Source: Chrysochromulina tobinii
Lineage: Eukaryota > Haptophyta > Prymnesiales > Chrysochromulinaceae
Assembly: GCA_001275005.1 (NCBI GenBank)
Contig: JWZX01003176.1
Coordinates: 1-43,138, forward strand
Reading direction: 5' to 3'
Length of the DNA: 43,138 bases
Position numbers and translations under genes: made by a program. A model generated the notes under the pieces. The model saw only the letters and a list, made by a program, of their open reading frames with translations, was not told the DNA's origin and ran no database searches. Shown piece after piece: positions 23,579-32,595 of this stretch (positions within the stretch are counted from its first letter, which is position 1; every line of letters begins with the position of its first letter).

Positions 23579-24319
23579 ATGTCAATGGCGCCGATGAGGT
23601 TGTGGACGCCGATCAAGCCGCTGACCTTGCTGGCGATGCTGTGCGGCGTGGCCGGTATGGCTGTGCGACCAAAGCTCAGCCAGTGCCGGCCAGGTCCCAA
23701 CTTGCAGCCTCCGGAACGCATCGACGCCGACGCAGCACCTGGCCCTCGCGATGTGGTCGTCAAGCTTTACGACATCTCGACGCCCGAATTGTGCAGGGCA
23801 ATGTCGCTGCTTGCGTCGAAGCCCGCGTATTGGTTTCCAAAGCTGAGCGTGGGCGTTGGTCGGCGGACGTGGTCCTACGACGGCGAGCCCGAGCAGACGT
23901 ATGACGCGATCATCGAGAATGCAGCAGGCGAGCCACCGCTGCGCACGTGGAATTGTGGAGCGACGAGGCTGACGGACACGGAGATCGACGCGCTCATTGG
24001 TGAGATGGGCGCGACCGACTACACGCCAGCCGAGTACGACTTCTTCCTTCGCAACTGCAACCACTTTTGCTACGACCTCGCCGAGCGGCTCGCGGGCCCA
24101 TGGAAGACGAAGGCTGCGCAGTTCATGGACGAGCGCGTGCTCCATGAGTCGGAGGCGATCCTGAACGCGATGCCGGGGTTACAGCAGACAATGACGCGCG
24201 CGGTCACCTTCCAGGTCCAGAAGATTATCATCAAGTCGTGGCGCAAGGAGTGGAAGCGCGCGCTCGCCGAGTATGAGGAGCAGCAGAACGTACCGCTGGG
24301 CGAGCGGATCTCGGGTTAG
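23579..24319 (+). CDS. PPPDE (DeSI-like) fold protein, catalytic His apparently missing
   Basis: The 246-residue protein has a hydrophobic N-terminal segment (about 8-28), a likely signal peptide or anchor. It then resembles PPPDE papain-like peptidases: VVVKLYDIS at the domain start, a Trp/Gly-rich hairpin (YWFPKLSVGVGRRTWSYDG, about 84-102), and the nucleophile region FLRNCNHFCYDLAERLAG with Cys160. In active DeSI/PPPDE enzymes the first part carries the catalytic His (typically IWHTG...); here the aligned position is Phe86 and no His lies nearby. Cys160, Asn and the following helix are kept. The family removes SUMO or ubiquitin; this one may be inactive, may use another residue, or may have another role. 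The C-terminus is a basic amphipathic helix (IIIKSWRKEWKRALAEYEEQ). The gene is intronless. Fold assignment is moderate to good; activity is uncertain. Confidence 0.75.
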   Translation: MSMAPMRLWTPIKPLTLLAMLCGVAGMAVRPKLSQCRPGPNLQPPERIDADAAPGPRDVVVKLYDISTPELCRAMSLLASKPAYWFPKLSVGVGRRTWSYDGEPEQTYDAIIENAAGEPPLRTWNCGATRLTDTEIDALIGEMGATDYTPAEYDFFLRNCNHFCYDLAERLAGPWKTKAAQFMDERVLHESEAILNAMPGLQQTMTRAVTFQVQKIIIKSWRKEWKRALAEYEEQQNVPLGERISG

Positions 24320-24871
24320 GGGTTTCTCGGCGGCGGCGGCGGTGAATTGTACACTGTACGCCCGTGTAACTGTGCATTGGGCTTTGACGTGCGTTCTACA
24401 CGCCGCACCGGCCCCACCGCGACTCGCCCTTCGGGCTTCGCTATCAATTCTGGGGCTTCCGGGTGGCTGCTCTTGCTGAACGACACAAATGACGACAGCT
24501 TTTCGTTCCCGGCTTGTGTATCCAACCTCGTCATGTATCATTATGGAAAGTTTAGCAACGATTAGCGTTTAACATAGATACGGTAACCGTTACGAATCCA
24601 CTGTACCGCGTACCTCAAATCTGTGCGGCCAGCAGGGCCAGGGGTCAATCCTTTATTGAGCGGGACTGCGTGGGGAAGCCGCTTACATTCGTGCTTAGAT
24701 AGGGATTGCGAGGGTATCTAAGGACTAAGCTTTCAGAACTAGTCACCGGGTCGCCGGCTACAGAAAGCACTCCGGAACGCCGCTCCGATACGGCGCTCAC
24801 ACAAGATAGGCGCCGTCGGGTCGAGGCGACGTCGCAAGCGCATATCGTCCAACCCCTTCGGCGCACTCACG
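24320..24871. other. Intergenic region
   Basis: About 550 nt separate two plus-strand genes. It has a GGC-rich start, a short GCCC-TTCG-GGC hairpin near 24427-24437, and an AT-rich patch (24535-24600) containing the palindrome CGGTAACCG. I see no coding frame with gene-like codon use and no tRNA fold. Confidence 0.45.
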
Positions 24872-25413
24872 ATGGCTCCGCTGAGCTTCTGGGGATGCGT
24901 CGTCAAGCCTGGCAAGACGCCGACAACACTCAAACGCGCGCAGGAGTTTGCCTCCGTCATTATCAAACAGGTGCGCTTGCCACCACCACCGCCGCTGCGG
25001 CCGCGCCCGTGTGACGGAGCACAAAGAGTCGCGCGCGCGCACCTCAATCGAAAAGTGTTATCGTGGCGGCGCCCCTAACTCTCCTTTCTGCGTGCATCGC
25101 GATTTTGCTGCAGGCCGCACTCGCTCCCGAGGGCAAGCCCGAGGGCACGAGCGTCCTCTCCGTGTCGGTGGGCGCCACGTCGGAGGACAAGTTCGTGCTG
25201 TGCCACCTGACGCCGGGCAGCTGCGACCAGTGGGCGCTGGACGTGGGCTTCGCGCCCGAGGACGGTGAGGTTACCTTCCACCTCACAGGCAAGACCGCCG
25301 TCCACCTCACTGGCTTCCACGAGATGGACGACGACGACGAGGACGACGACGACGAGGACATGGACGAGGAGGCAATGAAGCAGCTGGAGGAGGAGGAGGG
25401 CGAAGAGGAGGAT

Positions 25414-25471
<58 letters not shown>

Positions 25472-26454
25472 CAGCCCCCGCGCCGGCCAAGGGCAAGGGC
25501 GCGCCAGTCAAGGCGGCGGCGCCGGCACCGGCCAAGGCGGCGCCGGCCCCGGCACCAGCCACGGGCAAGGCAGCGCCGGCCCCGGCACCAGCCAAGGGCA
25601 AGGCAGCGCCGGCACCAGCACCAGCCACGGGCAAGGCAGCGCCGGCGCCAGTGCCGGTCAAGGCGGCGGCGGTCAAGGCGGCGGCGGGCAAGGCGGCGAC
25701 GGCGCTTCCGAAGGGTGGTGTGGAGGACGATGAGGACGATGAGGACGATGATCTTGATGACGGCGAGGACGAGGAGGATGACCCTGACGATGAAGACGAT
25801 GAGGACGATGAGGACGATGAGGACGATGAGGACGATGATGACTTTGACGACGCGGAGGTCGTGGACCAGAAGCGTTCGTTGCTCTTCGAGGGAGTCGACA
25901 TGAAGGACCTTCAGGGCGACGACGACGACGACGACGACGAGGACGACGACGAGGACGAGGACGGCGAGGAGGACGAGGAGGATGAGGACGACGAGGGCGA
26001 GGAGGAGGACGACGAGCTCGACGACGACGAGTTCGATGACGAGGACGAGGAGGAGGATGAGCCCGCACCTCCGCCCAAGGGCGGCAAGCGCCCTGCGCCG
26101 GCCGCCGCTGCCGCCCCGCCGCCGGCCAAGAAGGCCAAGGGCATGCCCACCCCGCCGCCGGCCAAGGCGCCGCCGGCCGCACCTGCGAAGGGCGCAACGC
26201 CCAAGGCGGCAACGCCCGCGGCGAAAGCGGCGACGCCCGCAGCTGGCAAGGCGGCGACGCCCGCGGCTTCGCCCGCCGCGACGCCCGCAGCGGGCGCGCA
26301 GGCGTGGAGTGCTAAGGAAGAAAAGGCCCTCGCGGACTCGCTCGCCAAGCTCAAGGAGGGCACTCCGAATCGATGGGAGCGTGTGGCGCAGGACGTGGGC
26401 GGCGGCAAGACCCCGAGTGCGTGCAAGAAGCATGCCAAGGAGATGAAGAAGTGA
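24872..26454 (+). CDS. Nucleoplasmin-like acidic histone chaperone with C-terminal SANT/Myb-like domain, 2 exons
   Basis: Exons are 24872-24970 and 25114-26454; the phase-0 intron of 143 nt has donor CAG|GTGCGC and acceptor TGCTGCAG after a pyrimidine-rich stretch. The product is about 479 residues. Residues 1-103 are a nucleoplasmin-like domain (MAPLSFWGCVVKPGKT, KFVLCHLTPGSCDQWALDVG, VHLTGFHE), as in the N-terminal domain of insect and plant nuclear FKBPs. Two long Asp/Glu tracts follow (about 104-155 and 235-365) with Lys/Ala/Pro-rich linkers like histone H1 tails. Instead of an FKBP isomerase the protein ends in a SANT/Myb-like helix bundle (WSAKEEKALADSLAKL, NRWERVAQDVG, about 432-479). 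The expected role is nuclear histone binding and nucleosome assembly or remodelling. Exon 2 alone opens at a GTG; exon 1 supplies the ATG and the first strand of the fold. Confidence 0.85.
25321..26072 (+). repeat. GAGGAC/GATGAG-type coding microsatellites (acidic tracts)
   Basis: Two blocks (about 25321-25470 and 25720-26072) consist mainly of GAC, GAG and GAT codons in short tandem periods of 3, 6 and 9 nt, separated by a GCC/AAG-rich KAPA repeat region. They encode the acidic tracts of the nucleoplasmin-like protein. The antisense strand is open for hundreds of codons over this region only because of this composition. Confidence 0.9.
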
Positions 26455-27083
26455 GTGTGCCGCAGTGAGTGCGCGGCGGTGGCGGCCACGGCGGCGGCCA
26501 CGGCGGCGGCCACGGCGGCGGTGGCGGTGGCGGTGGCGGTGACGGTGACAGCTGAACCGCCCTCGCGCGGCGCGGGTGGCAGCAGCAGTGCGTGCAAGGG
26601 AGCGGCTGCTCACTTTAGATGGCGGGATGCTGCATGAGTAGCTCCCCAAACATGCACTCAAGTGGTCCAGAAATGAATGAGTTGGAGCGGGCTGCGCTCT
26701 GACTGAGCCGGGACGAACAAGTCGTTTCGTATGATGTGCGCGTTGAGCTGAGTCTTCTAACACTATAATGGATACGGTAAGCCAACCGCGCCAACTCACG
26801 CTGATCGCGCTGTATGTACCTGCTCGCCGCCCGGACGCGGGGGACCGGGCCCGGAGGCATGCCCGGAGGACGGCGGTCGGCGCGCCACGGCCGGGAACCT
26901 GTGTCCTGTCAAAACTGTGCCCCGCCCTTGGTGCCCGCAGCCGACACTGCGCGGCACGGAGCACTTGAGATCGATTAGCTAGTGGTCCTATTACCTATCG
27001 AATGAGAAAAGACCGGCGCGCCGCACCGTTGGGCGGAGACGTCACAGGCCGGGCGGGAGTGGTGGGCGCAAAAGCAAAAGCCG
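26455..27083. other. Convergent intergenic region with GGC/GGT triplet repeats
   Basis: About 630 nt lie between the stop of the nucleoplasmin-like gene and the end of the minus-strand J-protein. It opens with an imperfect GGCGGC/GGTGGC triplet array (about 26470-26545), then more ordinary sequence. It should contain both 3' UTRs; nothing else is identifiable. Confidence 0.5.
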
Positions 27084-28655
27084 TCAGGCTGGTTCAGATA
27101 CGCCTGTGGCAGCCTGCGTCGCCTTCGCGGACCACAGTGGGCGGTACACAATGGGCGGTGGCGGAAGCTTCTGAGCGCTGGCACTGGCGAGAGATTCGTC
27201 GGCCGAGGGAGGGTGATCGCTCGGGTCGGTGGGCCGCGGACCCCCAAGCACCCAACTGAACCACTCGGCGGTGTAGCGCGCAGGGCCGTGGCCCGGACTC
27301 TGTGGAAGCTCGTGGGCAGCGGGTAGCGAAGAGTCGGCGGCTGATGAGGATGAGGATGACGCGTTCGGTGCTGCAGAGGAGGGGGGCGCCTTTGCAGCTG
27401 GTGCTGCCTTCTTCGGCTTCCCTCCTCCAGAGCCCGATTTGGATTTGGTTGCGGCGCCCAATCGCTGCCCCTCTGCCGCGAGCATGTAGGCGTCATAGGA
27501 AGCGGAGGCGCCGCCCACGTTGGTACGCGCCTCTTTGGCCACTCCCAAGGCTTTGAGGATCGCATCGACCTGCGCCTGCAAGCTGCCCGCGTTCGGGAGT
27601 CCGATGATTCCGTTGGCCTCCCAGACTACCGCGTTCGGCGAGAGCGAGACCTCCAACCCTAAGCGCTCCTTGATGAGATCCACTTGGTGGCGCTTGACGA
27701 ACGCATGCTTGGGCGCTGCCGTGGGCATCTTCGGGGGTGGCGGTGGCAAGGGTGGAGGCTCCGAGGGTGTGGCCAAAAGCGGCTTGGCTTTGGGTAGTGG
27801 AGCGGAGCGCGGCAGCGGTGGCGACGACGACCCAGGCATCGACCCAGGCAACGGGTGCGAGCGCGGTAGCGGAGGCGAGGGCGGCGTGCTAGCGGCCACC
27901 GCCGCCTCTTCCGGTGCACCCGCCTGCTCCGTCGGCAGCTGCTGCGTTCGCCCCAAATGAATCAACGTCTCGCCCTCAGCGTGCCGTGCTTCGCGCTTCG
28001 CACGCCGCGCTGCGAACGCCACTTTCTCCGCTTGCGCCGCTGCGGCGATCGCGGCCGCCTCTGCGTCGGCGACCTCGCGTGCGGCGGTTGCGTTGGCCTT
28101 GGCAATACCCGCGGCGGACGTTGCGCCGTGCGGTCCAAATCTGTGGCGGGCCGCCTCAAGCTCGTCGACTTGCTTGGCCTTGCGCCGCTTGGCATCCTCA
28201 AGCCGCCGCTGGGCCAGCTTCAATCGGTCCTCAGCCTCCCGCAGCCGCGAGATGTCCTTGCGCGCCTGCGCGGCTGCACGCTCCTTCTCAAAAATCGCTT
28301 CCTCACGCATCCGCTGCAGCTCCGCCTCGGCGGCGGCTCGCCGGCGCGGCGTGAGCGCTCGCTGGTAGAGCGGGTTGCTCGCCGCTTGCGGGTTGAGTTT
28401 CTGCCTTCGGAGCTCGTCCACGTAGGCCGCGCGAAGTTTATCGTCTGCAAGCACCCGGTACGCCTCGTGCAGGATCACGAAGGCGTCCGCCGCGCGAGGG
28501 TCATCGCTCTTGTCAGGGTGCACGTGCAGGCTGGCCTTGCGGAAGGCAGCGGTGACTGCTGCCTTGCCCCCCTCCTTTAAGGCTGCCGGTTTCAGCTTGA
28601 GCACCTTCCAGTGGTCAGTGGCCTTGAGGACGGAGGTCACGGTGACCGTCTTCAT
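27084..28655 (-). CDS. J-domain (DNAJC-type) protein with charged helical and Pro-rich regions
   Basis: The 523-residue protein starts MKTVTVTSVLKATDHW and has a J domain at about residues 14-86, with HPD at 46-48 (SLHVHPDKSDD) and the helix IV region ADDKLRAAYVDELR. J domains stimulate Hsp70 ATPase. There is no Gly/Phe region, zinc finger or DnaJ C-terminal domain, so it is class C. Residues about 110-240 form a long Arg/Lys/Glu/Ala-rich helix, probably a coiled coil. A Pro/Ser-rich linker follows, and a more structured segment near 350-420 (KHAFVKRHQVDLIKERLGLE) may bind a specific client. No signal or membrane segment is seen. The frame is open to a GTG at 28697; the first ATG is at 28655. 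Its 5' end is divergent from DPP III with a 231-nt gap. Confidence 0.8.
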   Translation of the reverse strand: MKTVTVTSVLKATDHWKVLKLKPAALKEGGKAAVTAAFRKASLHVHPDKSDDPRAADAFVILHEAYRVLADDKLRAAYVDELRRQKLNPQAASNPLYQRALTPRRRAAAEAELQRMREEAIFEKERAAAQARKDISRLREAEDRLKLAQRRLEDAKRRKAKQVDELEAARHRFGPHGATSAAGIAKANATAAREVADAEAAAIAAAAQAEKVAFAARRAKREARHAEGETLIHLGRTQQLPTEQAGAPEEAAVAASTPPSPPLPRSHPLPGSMPGSSSPPLPRSAPLPKAKPLLATPSEPPPLPPPPPKMPTAAPKHAFVKRHQVDLIKERLGLEVSLSPNAVVWEANGIIGLPNAGSLQAQVDAILKALGVAKEARTNVGGASASYDAYMLAAEGQRLGAATKSKSGSGGGKPKKAAPAAKAPPSSAAPNASSSSSSAADSSLPAAHELPQSPGHGPARYTAEWFSWVLGGPRPTDPSDHPPSADESLASASAQKLPPPPIVYRPLWSAKATQAATGVSEPA

Positions 28656-28886
28656 GGCGCTCCGGCCCCGCAGGCCGGCCGGAGCCAAACCCCGCACGAA
28701 AGCCTGTGAATGTGTACACCCGGACTATTGCGCGATTATCCTTTCGGATAGCTGGATGTTCACGTGCTTCTTTACCAACTTAGGTATGTATGTGAATGTG
28801 AACGTTAGCACGACAAACGCGTCGACCGTGCACGACACCGGCGACACGGCACTTGCAGCTCAATAGGCCGTCCCCGAAGTGAAAGA
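28656..28886. promoter_or_regulatory. Divergent promoter region, J-protein (-) / DPP III (+)
   Basis: Only 231 nt separate the two start codons, so a shared promoter region is likely. It contains a CACGTG palindrome at 28761-28766 (a G-box/E-box type site) and an AT-richer stretch after it (to about 28805). Function is inferred from position only. Confidence 0.35.
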
Positions 28887-31494
28887 ATGGCTTTCGGCGT
28901 GATATGCTCGTGCTGCGGCGAGAAGGGCGAGGTGGAGGACGCTGCCGCGGCGGCCTCCTTCATGTGCCAACCTTGCGAACAAGATCCCAACACGGCGAAA
29001 CCCGACATGTCGGTGTACACCATACCCGCCGAAACGGGAGTCGTCATGCTCGAGGCAGCGAAGGCGTTTGCCACTCTGACGCCAAAGGAGCAGGCGTACG
29101 CACACGCGCTCGCCAAGGCAGATTGGGACGGCGCCAAGATCTGCCTACTTCAGTGCAGCCCTGAATCGCCCTACATATTTGCGCTCCTCATGCTCGTCTT
29201 TTCCGCGCAGCCGGTGGAAGCGCTCGTCTCAATGTCGTCGGCCAAGGGGCTGAGCGATGAAGAGGTTTGCCAAGCGCTCATGTACTGCGCGGCCTTTTTC
29301 GGCAACATGGGCAACTACAAGTCCTTCGGCGACACCAAGTTTGTCCCGTCGCTCGCCGCCGACAAAATGCTCGCCTTTCTGTCCGCCGGCGCGGCGGATG
29401 GTGCCAAGGTAGATCGGCTTTGGCGACGCTGCGTCGTGCGGATGTACTCGCTGCCGCCGCGGCAGCGGCAGCTCGGGCTCGGCCGCGCGAACGGCATCTC
29501 GACATACTTTTCTGCTAACTGCGAGGCCGCTGACGCCGATCTCGCTGGCCGCTTCCTTACTTCGATCGGCCTCTCACCATACAATACGAGGCTCTTCAAG
29601 GGCGACGATGGGTACACCGTGCTTCTCGCGTCAGCGGAGGAGCAGGCGGCCGTTGCGGGCATCCTCGCGGAGGCCCGCAGTGCCGGTCTAGATGCGAGCA
29701 AGGCTGTGCCCGCCTGGCTGGCCAACCTCGACCTCCCGGCATCCATGGCCGCGGCGTTTGGGGCGGTGGCCGTTGACATCAGTGATGGCGAAGCGGCGGG
29801 CGCGGGGGCGGGCGAGGCGGAGGCACGGGCGCTGGACGGCCTGTGCCGCGCTCACTCCTTCGAGGGGCACACGATCCGCGTGCGCCGCGGCGACTACGCT
29901 CCAATTATGGCTCGTGTGGTGGGCTGGCTCGAGGCAGCGATCCCCCACGCGGCAGACCAGACGCAGGCGGCGATGCTCGAAGCGTACGCGACGTCGTTCC
30001 GTGAAGGCTCGATCGAGGCCCACAAGCGTGGATCCCGCCACTGGATCCGTGACAAGGGCCCCGCGGTCGAGAGCTACATCGGCTTCATCGAGTCCTATCG
30101 CGACCCGAGCGGCTCTCGCGGGGAGTGGGAGGGCTTCGTCGCCTGCGTCAATCGCGAGGTGAGCCGCACGAGCTCACCTGATGGCGTCTGGTGGCGTCTG
30201 GTGGCGTCTGATGGCCTCTGATGGCGTCTGATGGCGTCTGGTGGCGTCTGGTGGCGTCTGATGGACTCTGATGGCGTCTGATGGCGTCTGATGGCGTCTG
30301 ATGGCGTCTGGTTGCCTCTGATCGCAGGTGAGCCGCAAGTTCCAAACTCTCGTCGACGGCGCTGAGGAGATGCTCAAGCTCATGCCCTGGCCCCGCGCCT
30401 TCGAGAAGGACCAGTTCCTGCGGCCGGACTTCACGTCGCTCGAGGTGCTCAGCTTCGGCTCGTCGGGCGTCCCAGCCGGCATCAATATCCCCAATTATGA
30501 TGACATTCGGCAGTCCGAGGGCTTCAAGAACGTGAGCCTTGGCAACGTGCTCCAGGCCTCGTACGGCGCGGGCGAGAAGCCCGTCTCCTTCGTGGCCGAG
30601 GCCGACCAAGCGCTCTTCAAAGCTCTCAAGGGCGAAGCCTTCGAGGTGCAGGTGGGAATCCATGAGCTTCTGGGGCACGGATCTGGCAAGCTCTACCACG
30701 CCAACACGGCCGACGCCGCCACGCTCCACGGCACGCCGCACCCGCTTACGGGCGAGCCTATCTCGGGCCCCTTTTATGCGGCGGGCGCTACGTGGGACTC
30801 GACCTTCGGACGGCTCGCGTCGGCCTATGAGGAATGCCGCGCCGAGTGCGCGGGCATCTACCTGTGCTTGGAGCCAAGCGTGCTGACCATCTTTGGGCAT
30901 GCGGATGCGCCCGCGAGCGAGGTGGCGCAGGTGCACGACATCACGTACATCAACTGGCTCCTCATGGTACGTGCAGGTCTCACCGGTCTCGAGTTCTACA
31001 CGCCGGAGACCCGCGAGTGGCGCCAGGCGCACATGCGTGCCCGTTTCGCCATCCTACGAGTGCTGCTGGAGGCGGGCGAGGGGCTCGTCACACTCACGCG
31101 CACGACGGGTGCCGACGGGAGGCCAGACGTAACCGCGACCATCGAGCGCGCGCTCATCAAGACGGTTGGCAAGGAAGCCATCCGCAAGTTCCTTCTCGCG
31201 CTCCAGGTGCATAAATCGCTCGGTGACCTTGCCGGCGGCACCGCCTTGTTCGAAAAGTACTCGCTCGTGAGCGACGAGCTCATGGCCATCCGCACGATCG
31301 TGATGGCTCGCAAGGAGCCACGCAAGCTTCTCGTACAGCCCGTGCTCACTGCGGCGCTGGATGGCTCGATTGGCATCAAGCAGTTCGAGCCGACGCCCGC
31401 GGGCATGATCGAGTCGTTCGTCGCGCGCTTCCCCGCAGAGGATGACGCGCTGCTCGCCCTCGCCGACAAGGACCAGCCGCACGTGCTCGACTGA
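28887..31494 (+). CDS. DPP3: Dipeptidyl peptidase III (M49 zinc peptidase), 2 exons
   Basis: Exons are 28887-30158 and 30328-31494; the phase-0 intron is 169 nt with donor GCGAG|GTGAGC and acceptor TCGCAG|GTGAGC. The product is 812 residues. The M49 zinc signature HELLGH begins near residue 536, and the second motif EECRAE lies near 592, so both zinc-ligand sets and the catalytic Glu are present. DPP III removes dipeptides from the N-terminus of short peptides, usually in the cytosol, at the end of protein turnover. The rest is also typical (SYIGFIESYRDPSGSRGEWEG, INIPNYDDIRQSEGFKNVSL). The N-terminus is longer than in animal enzymes (about 740 residues) and carries a Cys-rich stretch, ICSCCGEKG ... 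MCQPC, that could bind a metal. There is no signal peptide. The spliced junction ACVNRE|VSRKFQTLV is continuous. Confidence 0.95.
30159..30327 (+). repeat. DPP III intron: 10-bp GTCTGATGGC minisatellite with duplicated flank
   Basis: This 169-nt intron contains about 14 copies of a 10-bp unit (GTCTGATGGC/GTCTGGTGGC, with some CTCTGATGGC), sense-oriented. Its first ten bases, GTGAGCCGCA, are identical to the first ten of exon 2, and the bases before both are alike (TCGCGAG and TCGCAG). The intron is thus bounded by a direct repeat of about 16 bp spanning AG|GT. Confidence 0.9.
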
Positions 31495-31721
31495 TGGAGG
31501 CCGTGTGAGGACCGCATTGATGATGATGGCTGATGATGACTTTGGTGCAACTCGGATAAAGTGGAGTGCATGAAGCGTGAGGACCACAGCTGCACAGCTC
31601 GGCCACAGCTGCACATGCTCGGCTGATGAAGAAGACACCGATTGGAAAGAGCTGTGCCCCTAGATCGAGGATGCGAGGGGAGCATGCGGGTCGCTGTCGT
31701 CGCGTCAGTGGTGTAGAAAAC

Positions 31722-32345
31722 ATGAGTCACTCGGGTGGCGTCACGTCGTTTCCTCCACCCTCACGTTTTGATGGGCTCAAAAATGCATACGGTTTCGAAC
31801 ATACGTCTTTTTGGGCCCGAGGCAAAATCAGAGAAGATCCAACCACATTTGAGGGGCACATGCACGCCAGTGTGGAGTCGACTACTGGAGAGGCTTTGGC
31901 GCGCATGAAGAGATGCCTTCTCACGCATGAAGAGGTGAAGGCAACGACCAGCCAACGGGATCTTGCCTTGCAAACGGTCTCGAACGACTCTCTCGTCCTC
32001 TGCGCGCTTCAGCATGTGCGGGCTGAGCAGGCGCAGTCATTGCAGGCGCTGCGAGAGGATATGACGAGAATGATGTCGCAGCTCCGTACGGAGTTTGATT
32101 GCGTGGTAAGCGAGCTCCGTGCAGAGGCCGACCGTGTCCGAGCGGCTGCAGATGCCACCATCGCCAGTGTACGCGAGAAGGCGGTCCGTGACCGAGAATT
32201 GTCGGACGCTGCTATTGCCAGCCTGCGCCTCGAGCTTCAGCAGGCGCAAGCTACCTTGCAAAACGTGCGTGCCAATCAGGGCCGGCATGAGTCACTGCTC
32301 GATGGTACGACGAGAAGATCGCCGTTGGTTGCAATGCTCGATTAG
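31722..32345 (+). CDS. Unrecognised coiled-coil protein
   Basis: The 207-residue protein begins MSHSGGVTSFPPPSRFDGLK. Residues about 75-195 are a nearly unbroken amphipathic helix (SLQALREDMTRMMSQLRTEF, then AADATIASVREKAVRDRELS), a coiled-coil dimer or longer bundle. The N-terminal 60 residues (NAYGFEHTSFWARGKIREDP) look like a short capping or docking segment. There is no signal peptide, membrane span or catalytic motif. The frame extends to an ATG at 31626, but that adds 32 irregular Arg/Cys-rich residues in a weak start context, whereas 31722 has A at -3. No family recognised; a cytoskeletal or scaffolding role would fit but is a guess. It follows DPP III on the same strand by about 230 nt. 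Confidence 0.6.
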   Translation: MSHSGGVTSFPPPSRFDGLKNAYGFEHTSFWARGKIREDPTTFEGHMHASVESTTGEALARMKRCLLTHEEVKATTSQRDLALQTVSNDSLVLCALQHVRAEQAQSLQALREDMTRMMSQLRTEFDCVVSELRAEADRVRAAADATIASVREKAVRDRELSDAAIASLRLELQQAQATLQNVRANQGRHESLLDGTTRRSPLVAMLD

Positions 32346-32595
32346 CTGAACTGAGTACATTTAGCTGGCACGGACAGTCAGATGGGACATGGGAGCACTC
32401 GCCAGGCGATTTTGCTTCGCCAGTTTCCAGCGCTTGAAGTGGTCACGGTGAGCAGCACTCTTGCCTCTTAGACTGCACTGTGGCAAGCAGCCGCTGCTGC
32501 GACTGCCGTACATGTACAAGCAAGGTACCTCGAAGGCCTTGCAACGGACGGACGGACGGCGTCATCGAAGGTCAGTGGGTCGTTGAGGTATCGCC

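Noticed and set aside
21563-26454. Four same-strand genes as a polycistron
   Set aside because: Intergenic gaps of about 265-550 nt and independent starts suit separate transcripts. Nothing indicates trans-splicing or polycistronic processing.
26470-26545. GGC/GGT triplet array as a Gly-rich coding extension
   Set aside because: It follows an in-frame stop of the nucleoplasmin-like gene and no splice site connects it, so it is best read as 3' UTR low-complexity sequence.
25075-26964. 629-codon minus-strand open frame rich in Val, Leu, Ile and Arg
   Set aside because: It is antisense to the GAC/GAG tracts of the nucleoplasmin-like gene, which read as VLVLVL-type strings. The plus strand has a clear domain structure.
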